A DNA stretch of 64,000 nucleotides from Prorocentrum cordatum (Eukaryota > Sar > Dinophyceae > Prorocentrales > Prorocentraceae): positions 623,908-687,907 of the forward strand of contig CAUYUJ010015271.1 of the NCBI GenBank assembly GCA_963575745.1, written 5' to 3'. The notes beneath the pieces are model-generated. The model was not told the DNA's origin and did no database searches. It saw nothing but the letters and a program-made list of their open reading frames with translations. How positions within the stretch are numbered: the stretch's first letter is position 1; each line of letters opens with the position of its first letter. The position numbers were made by a program, and so were the translations under genes. Positions 23,656-33,966 of the stretch are shown here, one piece after another.

Positions 23656-24250
23656 CACACTACAGCACTACTACCACAATACCAGTACCACAACACCACG
23701 CTACCACAACACCACTACACCGCTACCACAATACCACAACCACAACACCACAACACCGCTACCACAACACCACTACCACAGCACCACTGCCACTACCACA
23801 ACACTACTACCTACTAACAACTCAACAACACTACCAACACCACACCACTAACACAACACTACCAACACCACACCACTAACACAGCACACCACTACCAACA
23901 CCACACCACTAACACAGCATACAGCACAACCAGCCACTACCAACACCACACCACTAACACAACATTACCAACACCACACCACTAACACAGCACAGCGACC
24001 ACCACACCACTAACACAGCACTACTACCACGTTGGTTCCAGGTGGGAGTTACTGTGGCCACTTTTGCCTGCGCGGGAGTGCATTCCCTTAAGGGTTGCGA
24101 ATCTCTCCAGATCTAACATGAGATACCTTTACATATTACTTTTCATTGAGCGGCCTGCGCGGGCCACAGTAACTCCCATCCCGCCGCGCGACGGGCCACA
24201 CTAACACCCAACGGGCCACACTAACACCCAACGGGCCACAGTAACAACCG
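23150..24250. repeat. Inverted-repeat-bordered block containing hairpins, (TAC)n and CAACACCAC repeats
   Basis: The left border at 23150-23205 has GTTACTGCGGCCCGTTGG-type modules. The right border at 24160-24250 carries the same modules reversed (GGGCCACAGTAACAACCGG and GGGCCACACTAACACCC twice). Between them are a G-run/C-run hairpin (23234-23282) and GGCTCTCCGAAGAGCC-type self-complementary repeats (23277-23465). Then come an almost pure TAC tract (23466-23655) and CAACACCACACCACTAA repeats (23656-24030). The block separates satellite arrays A and B. Confidence 0.8.
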
Positions 24251-25390
24251 GTCGCGAGGGGGTGGTGGGTGCCGGCGTCGTGTTTTGTAGGGTGCAAGAT
24301 TCTTAAAGCAGTACACACAGAAGGTCTAGAAGTTTGGGGGTGTCAGAGGTCGTGGGGTGTCCCGGCGTCGCTTTTTGTAGGGTGCAGGGTCTTTAAAACC
24401 GTACACGCAGACGGTCCAGGAGGGTAGGGGTGTCAGAGGGGGTGGGGGGGGCCGGCGTCGTGTTTTGTAGGGTGCAGGGTTTCGAAAACAGTACGCAAAG
24501 AAGGTCCAGGAGGGTGGGGGGTGTCAGAGACGGTGGGGGGTGCTGGCGTCATGTTTTGTAGGGTGCAAGATCCCTAAGACCAGTACACACAGAAGGTCCA
24601 GAAGGGTGGGGGTGTCAGAGGCCGTGGGGGGTCCCGGCGACGTGTTTTGTAGGGTACAGGTTCCTTGAAACAGTACACACAGAAGGTCCAGGAGGGTTGG
24701 GCTGTCAGACGGGGTGGGGGTGCCAGCGTCGTGTTTTGTAGGGTGCAGGGGCCCTGAAACAGTACACCCAGAAGGTCCAGGAGGGTGGGGGGTGTCAGAG
24801 GGGGTGGGGGGTGCCGGCGTCGTGTTTTGTAGTGTGCAAGATCCCTACAGCAGTACACACAGAAGGTCCAGAAGGGTGGGGGTGTCAGAGGTCGTGGGGG
24901 GTGCCGGCGTCGTTTTTAGTAGGGTGCAGGGTCCATGCAACAGTACAAACAGACGGTCCAGGAGGTGGAATTTCAGACGGGGTGGGGGGTCCCGGCGTCG
25001 TGTTTTGCAAGGTGCAGGAACCCTAAAGCAGTACACACAGAAGGTCCAGGAGGGTGGGGGTGTCAGAGGGGGTGGGGGGTGCCGGCGTCGTGTTCTGTAA
25101 GGTGCAGGGTCCCTAAAACAGTCCACCCAGAAGGTCCAGGAGGGTGGGGGTGTCAGAGGGGGTGGGGGGTGCCGGCGTCGTTTTTTGTAGGGTGCAGGGT
25201 CCCTGAAACAGTACACACAGCAGAAGGTCCAGGAGGGTAGGGGTGTCAGAGGGGGTGGGGGGTGCCGGCGTCGTTTTTTGTAGGGTGCAGGGTCCCTAAA
25301 TTTTTAAAACAATACACGCACAGCAGGTCCAGGAGGGTGGGGGTGTCAGAGGGGGTGGGGGGTGCTGGCATCACGTTTTGTCAGAGTGAG
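24251..25390 (+). repeat. 90-bp satellite, array B (about 12 units)
   Basis: Same unit and orientation as array A, with cores near 24320, 24410, 24500, 24590, 24683, 24770, 24860, 24950, 25040, 25130, 25225 and 25323. The last units carry small insertions (an extra CAG at 25218 and TTTTTAAAA near 25302). Confidence 0.9.
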
Positions 25391-25449
25391 GGGGCTGAAC
25401 CGAACGGTCATTCACTGTCCCTGGGTGCGTGGCTGAAGTGGAATTCGGC

Positions 25450-25600
25450 GATGCGGATTATTGTTGTTGTTGTTGCTGTTGTTGTTGTTGTTGTTGTTGG
25501 TGTTGGTGTTGGTGTTGGTGTTGGTGTTGTTGTTGTTGTTGTTGAACATTATTTCTTCTTAAGAATAATTATTGTTGGGACCCCTGGTGCACGACCCCCC
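25450..25600 (+). repeat. (TTG)n tract with GAATAATTATTG tail, copy 1
   Basis: TTG/GGTGTTGGTG repeats run to 25545, followed by GAACATTATTTCTTCTTAA, GAATAATTATTGTTGG and CCTGGTGCA. The same order (TTG run, GAA..., GAATAATTATTGGTG, CCGGTGCA) recurs at 39240-39358 in the same orientation. Confidence 0.7.
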
Positions 25601-25619
25601 CGCCGCGCCTAGGCCGCAG

Positions 25620-26116
25620 CCTCATTTTCATCATTTTCGTGAGGAAGTCTCAGGCAAAACGGGGTATACCAGATCCGGTTGTTTTGTTGTCCCCCGTTTT
25701 CCCTTGCAAAAAAACACTATCAAATGAAATCTCTTGTTCTAACATAACCAAGCTTCAAGAATCCTTTGCAAAAAATGACACGAAGTGCACACTCGCGCGC
25801 GCAAGATGAAATCCTTCCAAAACCTTAGTTTTCGTAGCGATTTTAACATATACAATGACAACCCAATGGTTTTTCAAAAAAAAAAGTTTCAAAAATTCAT
25901 CTGGCGCGCTCTTGCGGATTTCTGAGGAAACCCAATATTTTTTCAACATTTCTGTCAAACGGGCTTTTGCGAGCAACATTTCGTATGAATTTCAGCACCG
26001 CGCAACATAAATCATACGAATCGCACCGTGGGACCTCGAAAATCGTCGTCGGCATGTTACCACAGCAAGTCCGCGCGTCACCACGTCATCGAACAAAATC
26101 ACTGTCACTGTCACAT
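25620..26116. other. AT-richer gene-free stretch upstream of the Helitron gene
   Basis: This is the least GC-rich part of the window, with A8-A10 runs near 25700 and 25876. GTGAGGAAGTCTCAGGC at about 25638 is shared with the satellite at 53230-54075. A 74-codon minus-strand frame (25755-25979) is not recognisable. It may hold the promoter of the downstream gene, but dinoflagellate promoters lack a motif I can point to. Confidence 0.5.
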
Positions 26117-26137
26117 CCGTAGCCATCTCGGATCAAG
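26117..26137 (+). other. Degenerate DinoSL relic upstream of the Helitron gene
   Basis: CCGTAGCCATCTCGGATCAAG matches the 21-nt core of the dinoflagellate spliced leader at 18 positions. It ends 26 bp before the ATG of the 1,000-residue first exon, exactly where a trans-spliced leader would lie on the mRNA. This points to a past insertion from trans-spliced RNA. Confidence 0.65.
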
Positions 26138-26163
26138 GTATCGCCTGTGCTCTTGGATGGGTC

Positions 26164-29100
26164 ATGGCTTTGTCGGCGAAAGCCCTTGACGAGCAGTATG
26201 GCCCAGAGCTGTCGCGGCCTCCTTTGGCCGACTGCGGCAGCCCGTATTATTTGCATCAGGCGCTCGTTGCAAAGGGTATCCAGGTCAGTCACCACGCGTG
26301 CAAGCTTTGGTGGTGCAAGTATCGGGTTGTGCCTGGCACGGTCAGTATTTCTAGCGCCAAGGAGCTGGAGGGGCAGCACGGCTCTGCCATCCGCCACCTG
26401 GGCATCCAGTATAATACAGCTTTCAAATTATGCGGGGCGCTCCGACAGTTGGATCCACCACTGTATGTGTCAGATAAGGTCGCAACGACGTGGCTACTGC
26501 AGTATTCTTCCAAAGAGACGCTTGTCAAAGTGCAGAACGCTGGCCATCTGGAGACCTGGTATGGAGAACGTATTCGCACAGACATGCCCGAGGGGACTAC
26601 TGACGGGGCCGTCTTGAAGCAGTGGCTCCTGGGACATTTATCTGTATCTGCTGACGCCAGGGTATGCCAGAAGTGGCTCAGCACGGAGTGGGGCGCCAAG
26701 GGAGCATTGAATACTGCCCAAGCTGTGGAGGAATGTATAGGCCAGCGTCTTCGACTCAATCAGTATCGGGAGAGCTTCGCCGACGAGGCCGCCGCGGAGG
26801 TCCTCTCGCAGCTTCTCTCGGATAGCGATCCTCCCATCGCTGTCAGCGGTATGGTTTTGAGGCAATGGTACGTGAATTATCACCCTGACTCCGGACCTTT
26901 GCAGCATGACACGGCTGAAAAGCTCGACGCGGCACTTGGCGACCACATGCGCGCGGTATATCCAGGGCTGAAGTGCCACACGTTGCATGCCGCGTTGCGT
27001 ATGCGACGGAAAGCTGTCTTGGTGTCCCGAGGAGTTTTGAGACAGTGGTGCGATGTGTATGCGTCGGTGAGCTCCTCAGTGCAGGCGGCGGCTTCATCCG
27101 CCCAGGCCGTCGCCAGGCGTGTATTGAAGCGCCCGGCGGCGCAGGTCGCAGGCGGGGTATTGAAACGGCCAGCCGCCGCCGGATCTGTCCGCGTGGGCAA
27201 ACGGCCTGCCGCGGTCGACTGGGAGGAGCCCGCGTCGAAGCAGCAGGCCACGGCAGCTTCTTCCTCCACAGATGTGGTTTGTATAAAGCTGCTGACGGGG
27301 GATGCTGTAGAGGCGGCGTGCGGCAAGCGGTATCGAGAGCAGGTCTCCGACTTGGGCCTTGGCCTCACTTACCAGAATATGCAGGTGCGTCTGAAGGCCT
27401 GGGGGCATGAGGCGGGTCAGTATGCCTTGCGAGAGTGGCTCGGCAAGTATCGACTCGGAGACGGTGCCAAACATGGCAATTGCGCCGTCTACGCGTTGTC
27501 GCGCAGGGACCTCCAGCACTGGCATCACGTAGAAGGCTTGAGGGGGCGAGCGCTGGTGGACAAGTATCGCGCGGAGACCGGGGTATTTGCCAATTTGTTG
27601 TCCCTGGAGAAGTGGCTGAAGGCGCCCTCCCAGCAGCTGGCAATACTGGAGAATGCTGAGGAGATACACAGCCACGTATGCGGGGAGTATGTCCTGGAGC
27701 AGCTGCAGAAGGGTGTCTCGGCCGAGGAGGTGAAAAAGCAGTTATTGGCGCAGTATCTCGTGGATTGCAGGACCACGCAGCGGCTCGTAGCGCATCGTCG
27801 CTATCGTGAGCAACGTGGCGAATACTGGACCAGCGAGCACCTAGAGCAACAGGAGTGGGAGTTCTTGTATTCCTTGGTTTCTCTGGATAGCAAGCTCGGC
27901 CACAACTGGGTTGCTGGCCCGCGCGCCCGGGCTAGATCTGGTTTGGAGGCTGTGCGTGTATCCTTATGTCAGCGCTTGGGGGTGGCCGAAGAGTTGGTGC
28001 CTCTGCACAATCTACATGTATTTTTTGGTGTCCACGAACGGCATGCCAAGTTGGCACTCGAGTATCCCTGTGCCTTCGTATACAAGGATGCGCTGCCAGG
28101 TCCTGTGGTGGAGGCCTACGAGAGGACCTTCCAGGGCCACGTGCTGCCGAGGACTGCACACGCGTGTATCTCCGACCAAGAGCAAGGCTGGTATGCGAGA
28201 GCTTCCAGCGTGGCGACAGCTGACCGTTGCATAGTATTCCCGAAAATGGCGGCGGACGCTTGTCTTATTGCTGCGTATGCCATGTTAAAGTGCCAGGAGG
28301 TGTTTCAGCGACAGTCTTGGTCCATGTCATTACTCACCAGTATCCAAGCCACCTACAAGAAGCAGTATAATCTGACAGATTTTGCGTTTTGGGTGTGCTA
28401 CGGGAGTTGGTCCGCTTGCGAGGCCTGCGGTTCGTTCTTCTTCAATGACGAGTATTTCTCGAACCGTGTATATCAGGATCGTAGCACGTCGGAACAACCA
28501 GACATGCTGGCGGCGTATCGTCGGCAAGTACCGCAGGACCCGGTGGTGCACGCCTGTGGCCAAGTTGGTATATCTTCGAGATGGTGGTATCAGCCAGGCA
28601 TGTACACGCCTGTGGTTGCCAGCTGCCCTTGCTGTTCTGGTAAAGAGACTCCTCTCGAGAAGTTCAACCGCCGCATGCAGAACCATGGGCAGGCCCTCAA
28701 GGTTGCAAAGACGTCGGAGCTGCGTAGGACCCCCTTGGCGACGAAGTCGGGCTACGAGGCAAAGGAGTGCATCACCTGGCCTCGATATTCGTTTCGGCAG
28801 TTTTCGCTGGACCACAGCACTGGACCCTGCATGCACGAGATGACCCTCGACGAATGTCGTGCTCTGAGCATCGTCGTCTTGAGGACCTCAGCACAGCAAG
28901 AGAGGTATGGCGCTGCGCGCCAGTTCAACTGGAAGAAGGTGGGTCTCTCGCGCGCGTACTTCAAGAAGGACCTGGTCTGCGAAGCGAGTATGCCTACCGA
29001 TCGGTGCAAGGCTGCATTTCATTTTTTGATGGAGCACAGCAAGTATTACCGCAGCTTTCTGACGGAGCAGAGGATCCGCGCGAGCAGGGGCGCCGCGGTC

Positions 29101-32100
29101 GCCCCCAACCCACCCCCAAAGAAAACGGCCCACCCTCCCTCAACCCACCCCTCCCCCAACCCACCCCTCCCCAAACCCACCGCGGTCGCCCCAAACCCGC
29201 CCTCCCCCAACCCATCCCCCCAAAAAAGAACACGCCAGCAACACAAATCACATCAACATAAACGCTATTCATTTTCTGGGGGGCGCATAACAGGTATTAC
29301 AGTAGCTTTTTGACTCCCACAGGATCCGCATCGAGAATCGCAGCTCCTTAAATCTGTCCTCCTACGACCTCTTTATTGTCATGAAAGGTATCGAGTGTGC
29401 CATGTATCCCGTCTTGTATCCGACTACGGACTTCACTGATACGGGTATTATGGAGCACTACTATGCCCAGACACAGGATAGCACGAATCGGGTGGTATCC
29501 ATCGGCCTGTCTTGGACTCGGAAGGTGCTGTCCAGTGCCCGTGTATATGGCGAGCAGCGGGATCTGCCGTTTTTCCTGTGCGAGAAGCATCTGGCGAACA
29601 AGTATTTCAATGCGCAAGTTCGTGCCAAGAGCCTCGGCGTCACGGGGGACGTCATGACTCGAGATTCGCAGGCCTCTGGGGGGTATTGGGAGATTGTGCA
29701 AGATTCCCTCGCTGATCTGGTGCGTATCATGCTCGTGCGCTGCTACGACGAGAAGAATTATGAGGCCCTGTATCAACGCTGCCGGAATCTCCGGGGACAG
29801 GTATGGCTGCGCGCGTTTCCGAATTTGTTTATCACCATCGCGCCCGCGGAGTGGAAGTTCCCGAGGCCGTATTTCATGGAGCCGTATCTTCGCTGTATTT
29901 TTGCTGGTGCCTATATGATGTCACTCCATATGTACTTCCTGGTTCGCTGTATCGGGTTGTTCTTGGCGAACCGCTGGGGCCACAGGATCGTTTCTTGTGT
30001 AACACAATTCCAGGAATTGTTTTGCGAGTGTGTCTCATGTCATATTCAGTACCCATGTAGCACATACAACAACTGGATGTGTTCCACAAACTGCCCCAAA
30101 AATGTGACCAACTCTTCTGCGAGTTTGTCTCGTGTGTATCAGACGCATCATGTTCCATATGTATCATGTCACCACAGTGTGCCCAAATAAAGAACAGTGT
30201 TCAGGTTCATCGTTTACCAGTTTGTCTATCATATGTATCATGTGCAATATGATTCATACATGCCAAATGCATGTGTTTGACATTATTGGTAACCTGCTTG
30301 GACACATGACTCCTGCTGTCTTCCTGCAGGGAGCCCCGATGGCAGTATTCCAGGAAATATTTTGCGAGTTTGTCTCATGTTGGTCATATGTAAAATGTAC
30401 TCCATCTATCACATATAACATCTCGATGTTTGCCACATTTGCCCCAAAAATGTGACCAACTCTTCTGCGAGTTTGTCTCATGAGTATCAGACGCATCGTG
30501 TACCATATGTATCATGTCACTACAGTGTGCTTACATAAAGAACAGTGTCCAGGTACTTCATCGTTTACGAGTGGTGTATGCAGACCGAGTGCCAGGGCCG
30601 TGGCACCCCGCACTGGCACATCTGCGCGTGGTTTGTATGCTTTGGGCTGTTGCAGAATCTCCAAGGGCGCACTGGTACGGCTGTCGTGTCGGCATTCGTC
30701 AAGTTCCTCTCGCTGGTATTCTGCGCCGAGATAGATGTTCAGATAGGCAACGGCCGTTTGAACTACATCTCCGGGTATGTGGCGAAGGACCATGATGCCG
30801 TCGACGTGGGGCTCGGCGAGTATGTGCAGAAGAATGCAAACAGCTCGTGGCTGACCGCGTATCGCTTGCTCAGCAAGAGCAGCCCGTGCTTGCCGGAAGT
30901 GGCGATCCGTATGGCGCAACTGTCCGAATTTGAGCGGTCCTACTCCCATGTTTTGCTGTATCCACCGCAGCCTGCAGCCATGCTGAATTATGACGGGCGG
31001 CAAGGAAACTTTTCCTCGAGGATGTATGGTTTTTATCTTCAGGAGAAGAGGGAGCAGCTGGTCGCAGGGACTCCCGTATCGGAGAGTTTCTTGGTATGGC
31101 ACCGTGGCAGGGAGTACGACACCTCGAACCACTGCGTACAGTTCCGTGGCGGCAGACATCAGCAAAGGTATGCATCCACGCAAGTGGTCGCCTGCAGGTA
31201 CTGGTACGAGCTGACCGACGGTTATTGGGGCCAGCATTCACTGACTGTGCTGCCACATGTATACGCTGCACAATTACTCCCTCGGACGTTCAAACACCTG
31301 GACAGTATGAAGAACTTCGTGGGCATGATCGAGTATCTCATGTCCTGGCAGTGGTCCGACACTGCTGGTATCGTGGAGACGTCGTGTGAATTGAAATTCC
31401 ATAATCATGCGCTGCCGATGCGAGTGGGTGAGGACGGCCAGATACTGTCATTCGGCTCGGAGTATACTGCTGGAGGGTCTGTATTTGCCAATGATAGGGC
31501 AGCATTCGAGTACCTGCTCTCGCTGGCCCGACGCGATCTGCAATTTCGAGGTATGCGCGATGAGCGTGTCGGCTGCTTCGAGCAGAAGCAACACGCGAAT
31601 TTTCTGTTGTATATGCGTGTTGCTCAATGCGATAACGAGCCAGAGTACGAGTGCCTCCGGCAGGCGTGGGATGTCTTGAATAGGCCGAAGTATCAGCAGC
31701 GCACCTGGAGTCCCGAGCAGGCTGACGCCATCGAACGGGTCAAGAAGGGTGTATCGCTGGAGGACGAGGAGGAGAAGCAGAACAGTAAGCGTTTCTTGTA
31801 TATCAGTGGACCACCAGGCAGTGGGAAGACGGCAGTATTGCTGGAGCTGGCCATTTGGGCATGTGAGTCTGTTCAGGTTTTGATCGTGCGTCCCACCCGG
31901 TATCTCGTGCACCAGTACAAGTCCAAGCTGCCAGACAGACCTGGTATTGAGAACATCCGAGTGGATACCATACAAGGAGTCCTGAAGTATAAGAGGGCCG
32001 GGAAGGACGGGAAGGTCCGCTGGGCCCCACCCTCGGCTTTGAGAGGTATTGACTTGATTCTTTGCGATGAAGGCAGCCAGTATGAAGATCAGGAATGGAT

Positions 32101-33272
32101 GCGTTTTTTCGCCGCGGTGCGGGAGCAGCCGCATAAACCCTTCACTGGTATCGTGGCCGATTTTAAGCAGTTGCAGCCAGTATTGAGCGGGGGGCAATGC
32201 GAGCACTTCTGCAACCAAATGGACAAGGTTGACTTGAAGACAGTGTATCGCACCGCAGACCAGCAGCACCTGGTTTTCCTGAACCGCATACGCGAGGCTC
32301 AGCCAGATCGAGTGCGTTTGACAGAGTATTTTGGCGACCGGCACTGGCAGCATGAGTCCTTGGAGGCTTGTGTTGAGCGCGGTATGGCGTTGGCGGCGGA
32401 GAAAGGACATCCGTTTTCTTGGCTGGCGTGTACGAACGCAGGCTTGGCAGAGGTATGCAGAGCGGCTCTGGCATTACTCGGCATTAGTGAGGCCGATCTG
32501 CAAAAGGGTGGGTATTCCGATCCCACCACGAAGTCCAACTTACGCATTTTGGCCAGACCTGGTATCGTGATTCGCCTCAGTCGGAACTTTGACAAACAGC
32601 GAGGCTTTGTCAATGGGGCGTTGGCCACGGCATGCGAGTCGCTCCGTGGAAACTCTGCGTTTACAGCCAGGCTGGTGGGCACGGGCAACATGGTATTGGT
32701 GCGCCCCATCGAGGAGAGTGGGGAGATCTTCCTGCCCTGCTGCTACGGGTATGCGACCACGGTGCGTCGAGCGCAGGGCGCGGATCTCTTTCACGGCTGT
32801 ATTTTTTGAGCAGAAGAAGAGAGTGGCCACGAGAGGGTATGGCTACGTTGCCTGCAGTCGCTTTAAGTCCCGCGAGGGCTGCTATGTATTCGGCAAGCTC
32901 CGCCGCAGTGGCTTCCTCCCGGCTGGCCCTGAGAAGGCCGGCGAGATTCTGGGGCGTGGCTATGACTCGTTATCGTCATCTGACGACGAGGGGAAAGGCT
33001 TGGAGTATGCCTGTGCAGATCACGGGGAGTATGACGCGGACCCTGTTCTGTCCATGGATATGGGCAACAATCTCTTGGACTTCCTCGTGAGCACAGAGGA
33101 TACGGCAGTTGTATCCAAGACCGAGTGCCAACGTATCCTGGCAGAGTTTGCTGCAGGTGCCAGTGCGGAGGCTGCCGATGCGCCAGTGTTTGCAGAGCTT
33201 CCAGTGAGGGAGGAAGTGTGGGGCGAGAACGGTGAGCTGCTCGTATACGGCGGCACGGCAACGCCGGAATGA
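26164..33272 (+). CDS. Helitron Rep (HUH/Y2) - PIF1 helicase, three exons, one late frameshift
   Basis: The exons are 26164-29072, 29323-29985 and 30553-33272; all phases join exactly. Exon 1 encodes about 970 residues. An N-terminal half has tandem repeats ending in W-x-x-x-Y-type motifs (near residues 48, 109, 152, 169, 233, 293, 422 and 481), interrupted by three KRPAA boxes (about residues 320-352). Paired cysteines follow near 751 (CEAC) and 821 (CPCC). Exon 2 holds the Helitron-like N domain (GVTGDVMTRDSQASGGYWEI, PNLFITIAPAEWKFPRPYF). Exon 3 has the HUH motif GRGTPHWHIC (His codons 30611 and 30617) and the Y2 motif YISGYVAK (Tyr codons 30764 and 30776). The PIF1-family helicase has Walker A GPPGSGKT at 31808-31831, DEGSQ at about 32064 and VADFKQLQPV at about 32155. 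A T6 run at 32802-32807 shifts the frame: as read, the protein ends at TGA 32807-32809, while the next frame continues the conserved C-terminus to 33272. It would nick and unwind DNA for rolling-circle transposition. Whether the frameshift is real or an assembly error is open. Confidence 0.85.
29073..29322 (+). other. Intron 1 of the Helitron gene (250 nt, GA-AG)
   Basis: The exon ends ...GAGCAGAG, the intron begins GATCCGCG and ends ...GACTCCCACAG, and the next exon begins GATCCGCATC. AGGATCCGC is therefore present at both borders. Splicing restores an uninterrupted frame (EQ-R-IRIENRS). The interior is C/A-rich with a duplicated CCGCGGTCGCCCC...AACCC segment (about 29091 and 29178) and a T-rich 3' end. 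A GA donor is unusual in general but known in dinoflagellates. Confidence 0.8.
29986..30552 (+). other. Intron 2 of the Helitron gene (567 nt, GA-AG), containing satellite copies
   Basis: The exon ends ...GGGGCCACAG, the intron begins GATCGTTTC and ends ...CAGTGTCCAG, and exon 3 begins GTACTTCATCG. The joined reading is WGH-R-YFIVYEW, as expected for the Rep domain. The intron holds a tandem duplication of about 215-225 bp (about 30007-30222 and 30341-30565). Its second copy supplies the real acceptor and the first a decoy (TGTTCAGGTTCATCG, about 30199). Each copy includes TTTGCCCCAAAAATGTGACCAACT-like sequence of the satellite at 35520-36430. Confidence 0.8.
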
Positions 33273-33912
33273 TCTATGACGTATGGTGCCGGCCGTTGAA
33301 AAAAAACGTACACGCGCGCATGTGTGTATCATCGTCTCCGGTCCGCGTCTAAGCTGGAGTCCAAGTGTATGCCTTCTTAGAAAAAAAAAAAACATGTCCT
33401 CCAAGAGGGCCCCAAGAGCGCCCCCAAGGCTCCCAAGAGCGCCCCAAGAGGGCCTGAAGAGGCCCCCAGGAGGTCCCAAGAGGCGCCCAACAGGCGCCCA
33501 AGAGGCGGCCAAGAGATCCCCAAGAAGCTCCAAGGGGCTCCCCGGGGCACCCAGGATGCCCCACGAGGCCCCCGGGTCACGCGAGGAGGCCCCCAAGACG
33601 ACCCAAGAGGCTTCTACTTGCCCAAGATTCATCCGAGTAGACTCCGAGAGGCATTCAAGAGGCCTCTGGCTCTTCTGATACCTCCTCCTCCTCCACCTCC
33701 CTTCCTCAGCCTTCTCCTCATCCTCCTTCTCCCTCCTTCCCCTCTCATCACCATCACCAACGCCATCATCACCATCGCCATCACCATCACCACCATCAGG
33801 AAACATCCACCATCACCAACACCACCATCACCATCATCATCACCATCATCACCATCACCACCAATCATCACCATCACGACACAACAACAACAACGTTGTC
33901 TCTGTGTGTTGT
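33273..33912 (+). repeat. Intergenic: A12 tract, CCCAAGAGG minisatellite, CCTCCT and CATCAC repeats
   Basis: After the stop there is an A8 run (33300-33307) and an A12 run (33380-33391), either of which could be a remnant of a poly(A) tail. From 33395 to 33625 the sequence is degenerate CCCAAGAGGCCCCC; read on the minus strand it gives LLGxLGxLLG-type periodic peptides. The same family recurs at 49140-50010. From 33680 to 33895 it is CCTCCT then (CATCACCAC)n. Confidence 0.75.
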
Positions 33913-33933
33913 TCATAGGCACTTTGGCTCAAG
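33913..33933 (+). other. Degenerate DinoSL relic upstream of the 448-aa gene
   Basis: TCATAGGCACTTTGGCTCAAG agrees with the spliced-leader core at 17 of 21 positions, including the final eleven bases without a mismatch. It lies 33 bp before the first ATG of the following gene. Confidence 0.55.
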
Positions 33934-33966
33934 AGGGGGTTATTCTTGGCCACGTATTGCCTTGGC

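Noticed and set aside
23367-23880. Poly-Tyr / poly-Thr protein frames
   Set aside because: Direct translation of (TAC)n and CAACAC microsatellites.
22369-25216. Long open frames on both strands through the 90-bp satellite arrays
   Set aside because: The unit is near a multiple of three and stop-poor, so periodic peptides appear in several frames; there is no start context or conserved domain.
22317-25390. CRISPR-like regular repeats
   Set aside because: Units are about 90 bp, the 'spacers' are themselves repeated, no cas genes are present, and the genome is eukaryotic.
33300-33391. A8 and A12 runs as a definite poly(A) tail of a retroposed Helitron gene
   Set aside because: Short A runs are common near here (25876 too) and no matching target duplication was found.
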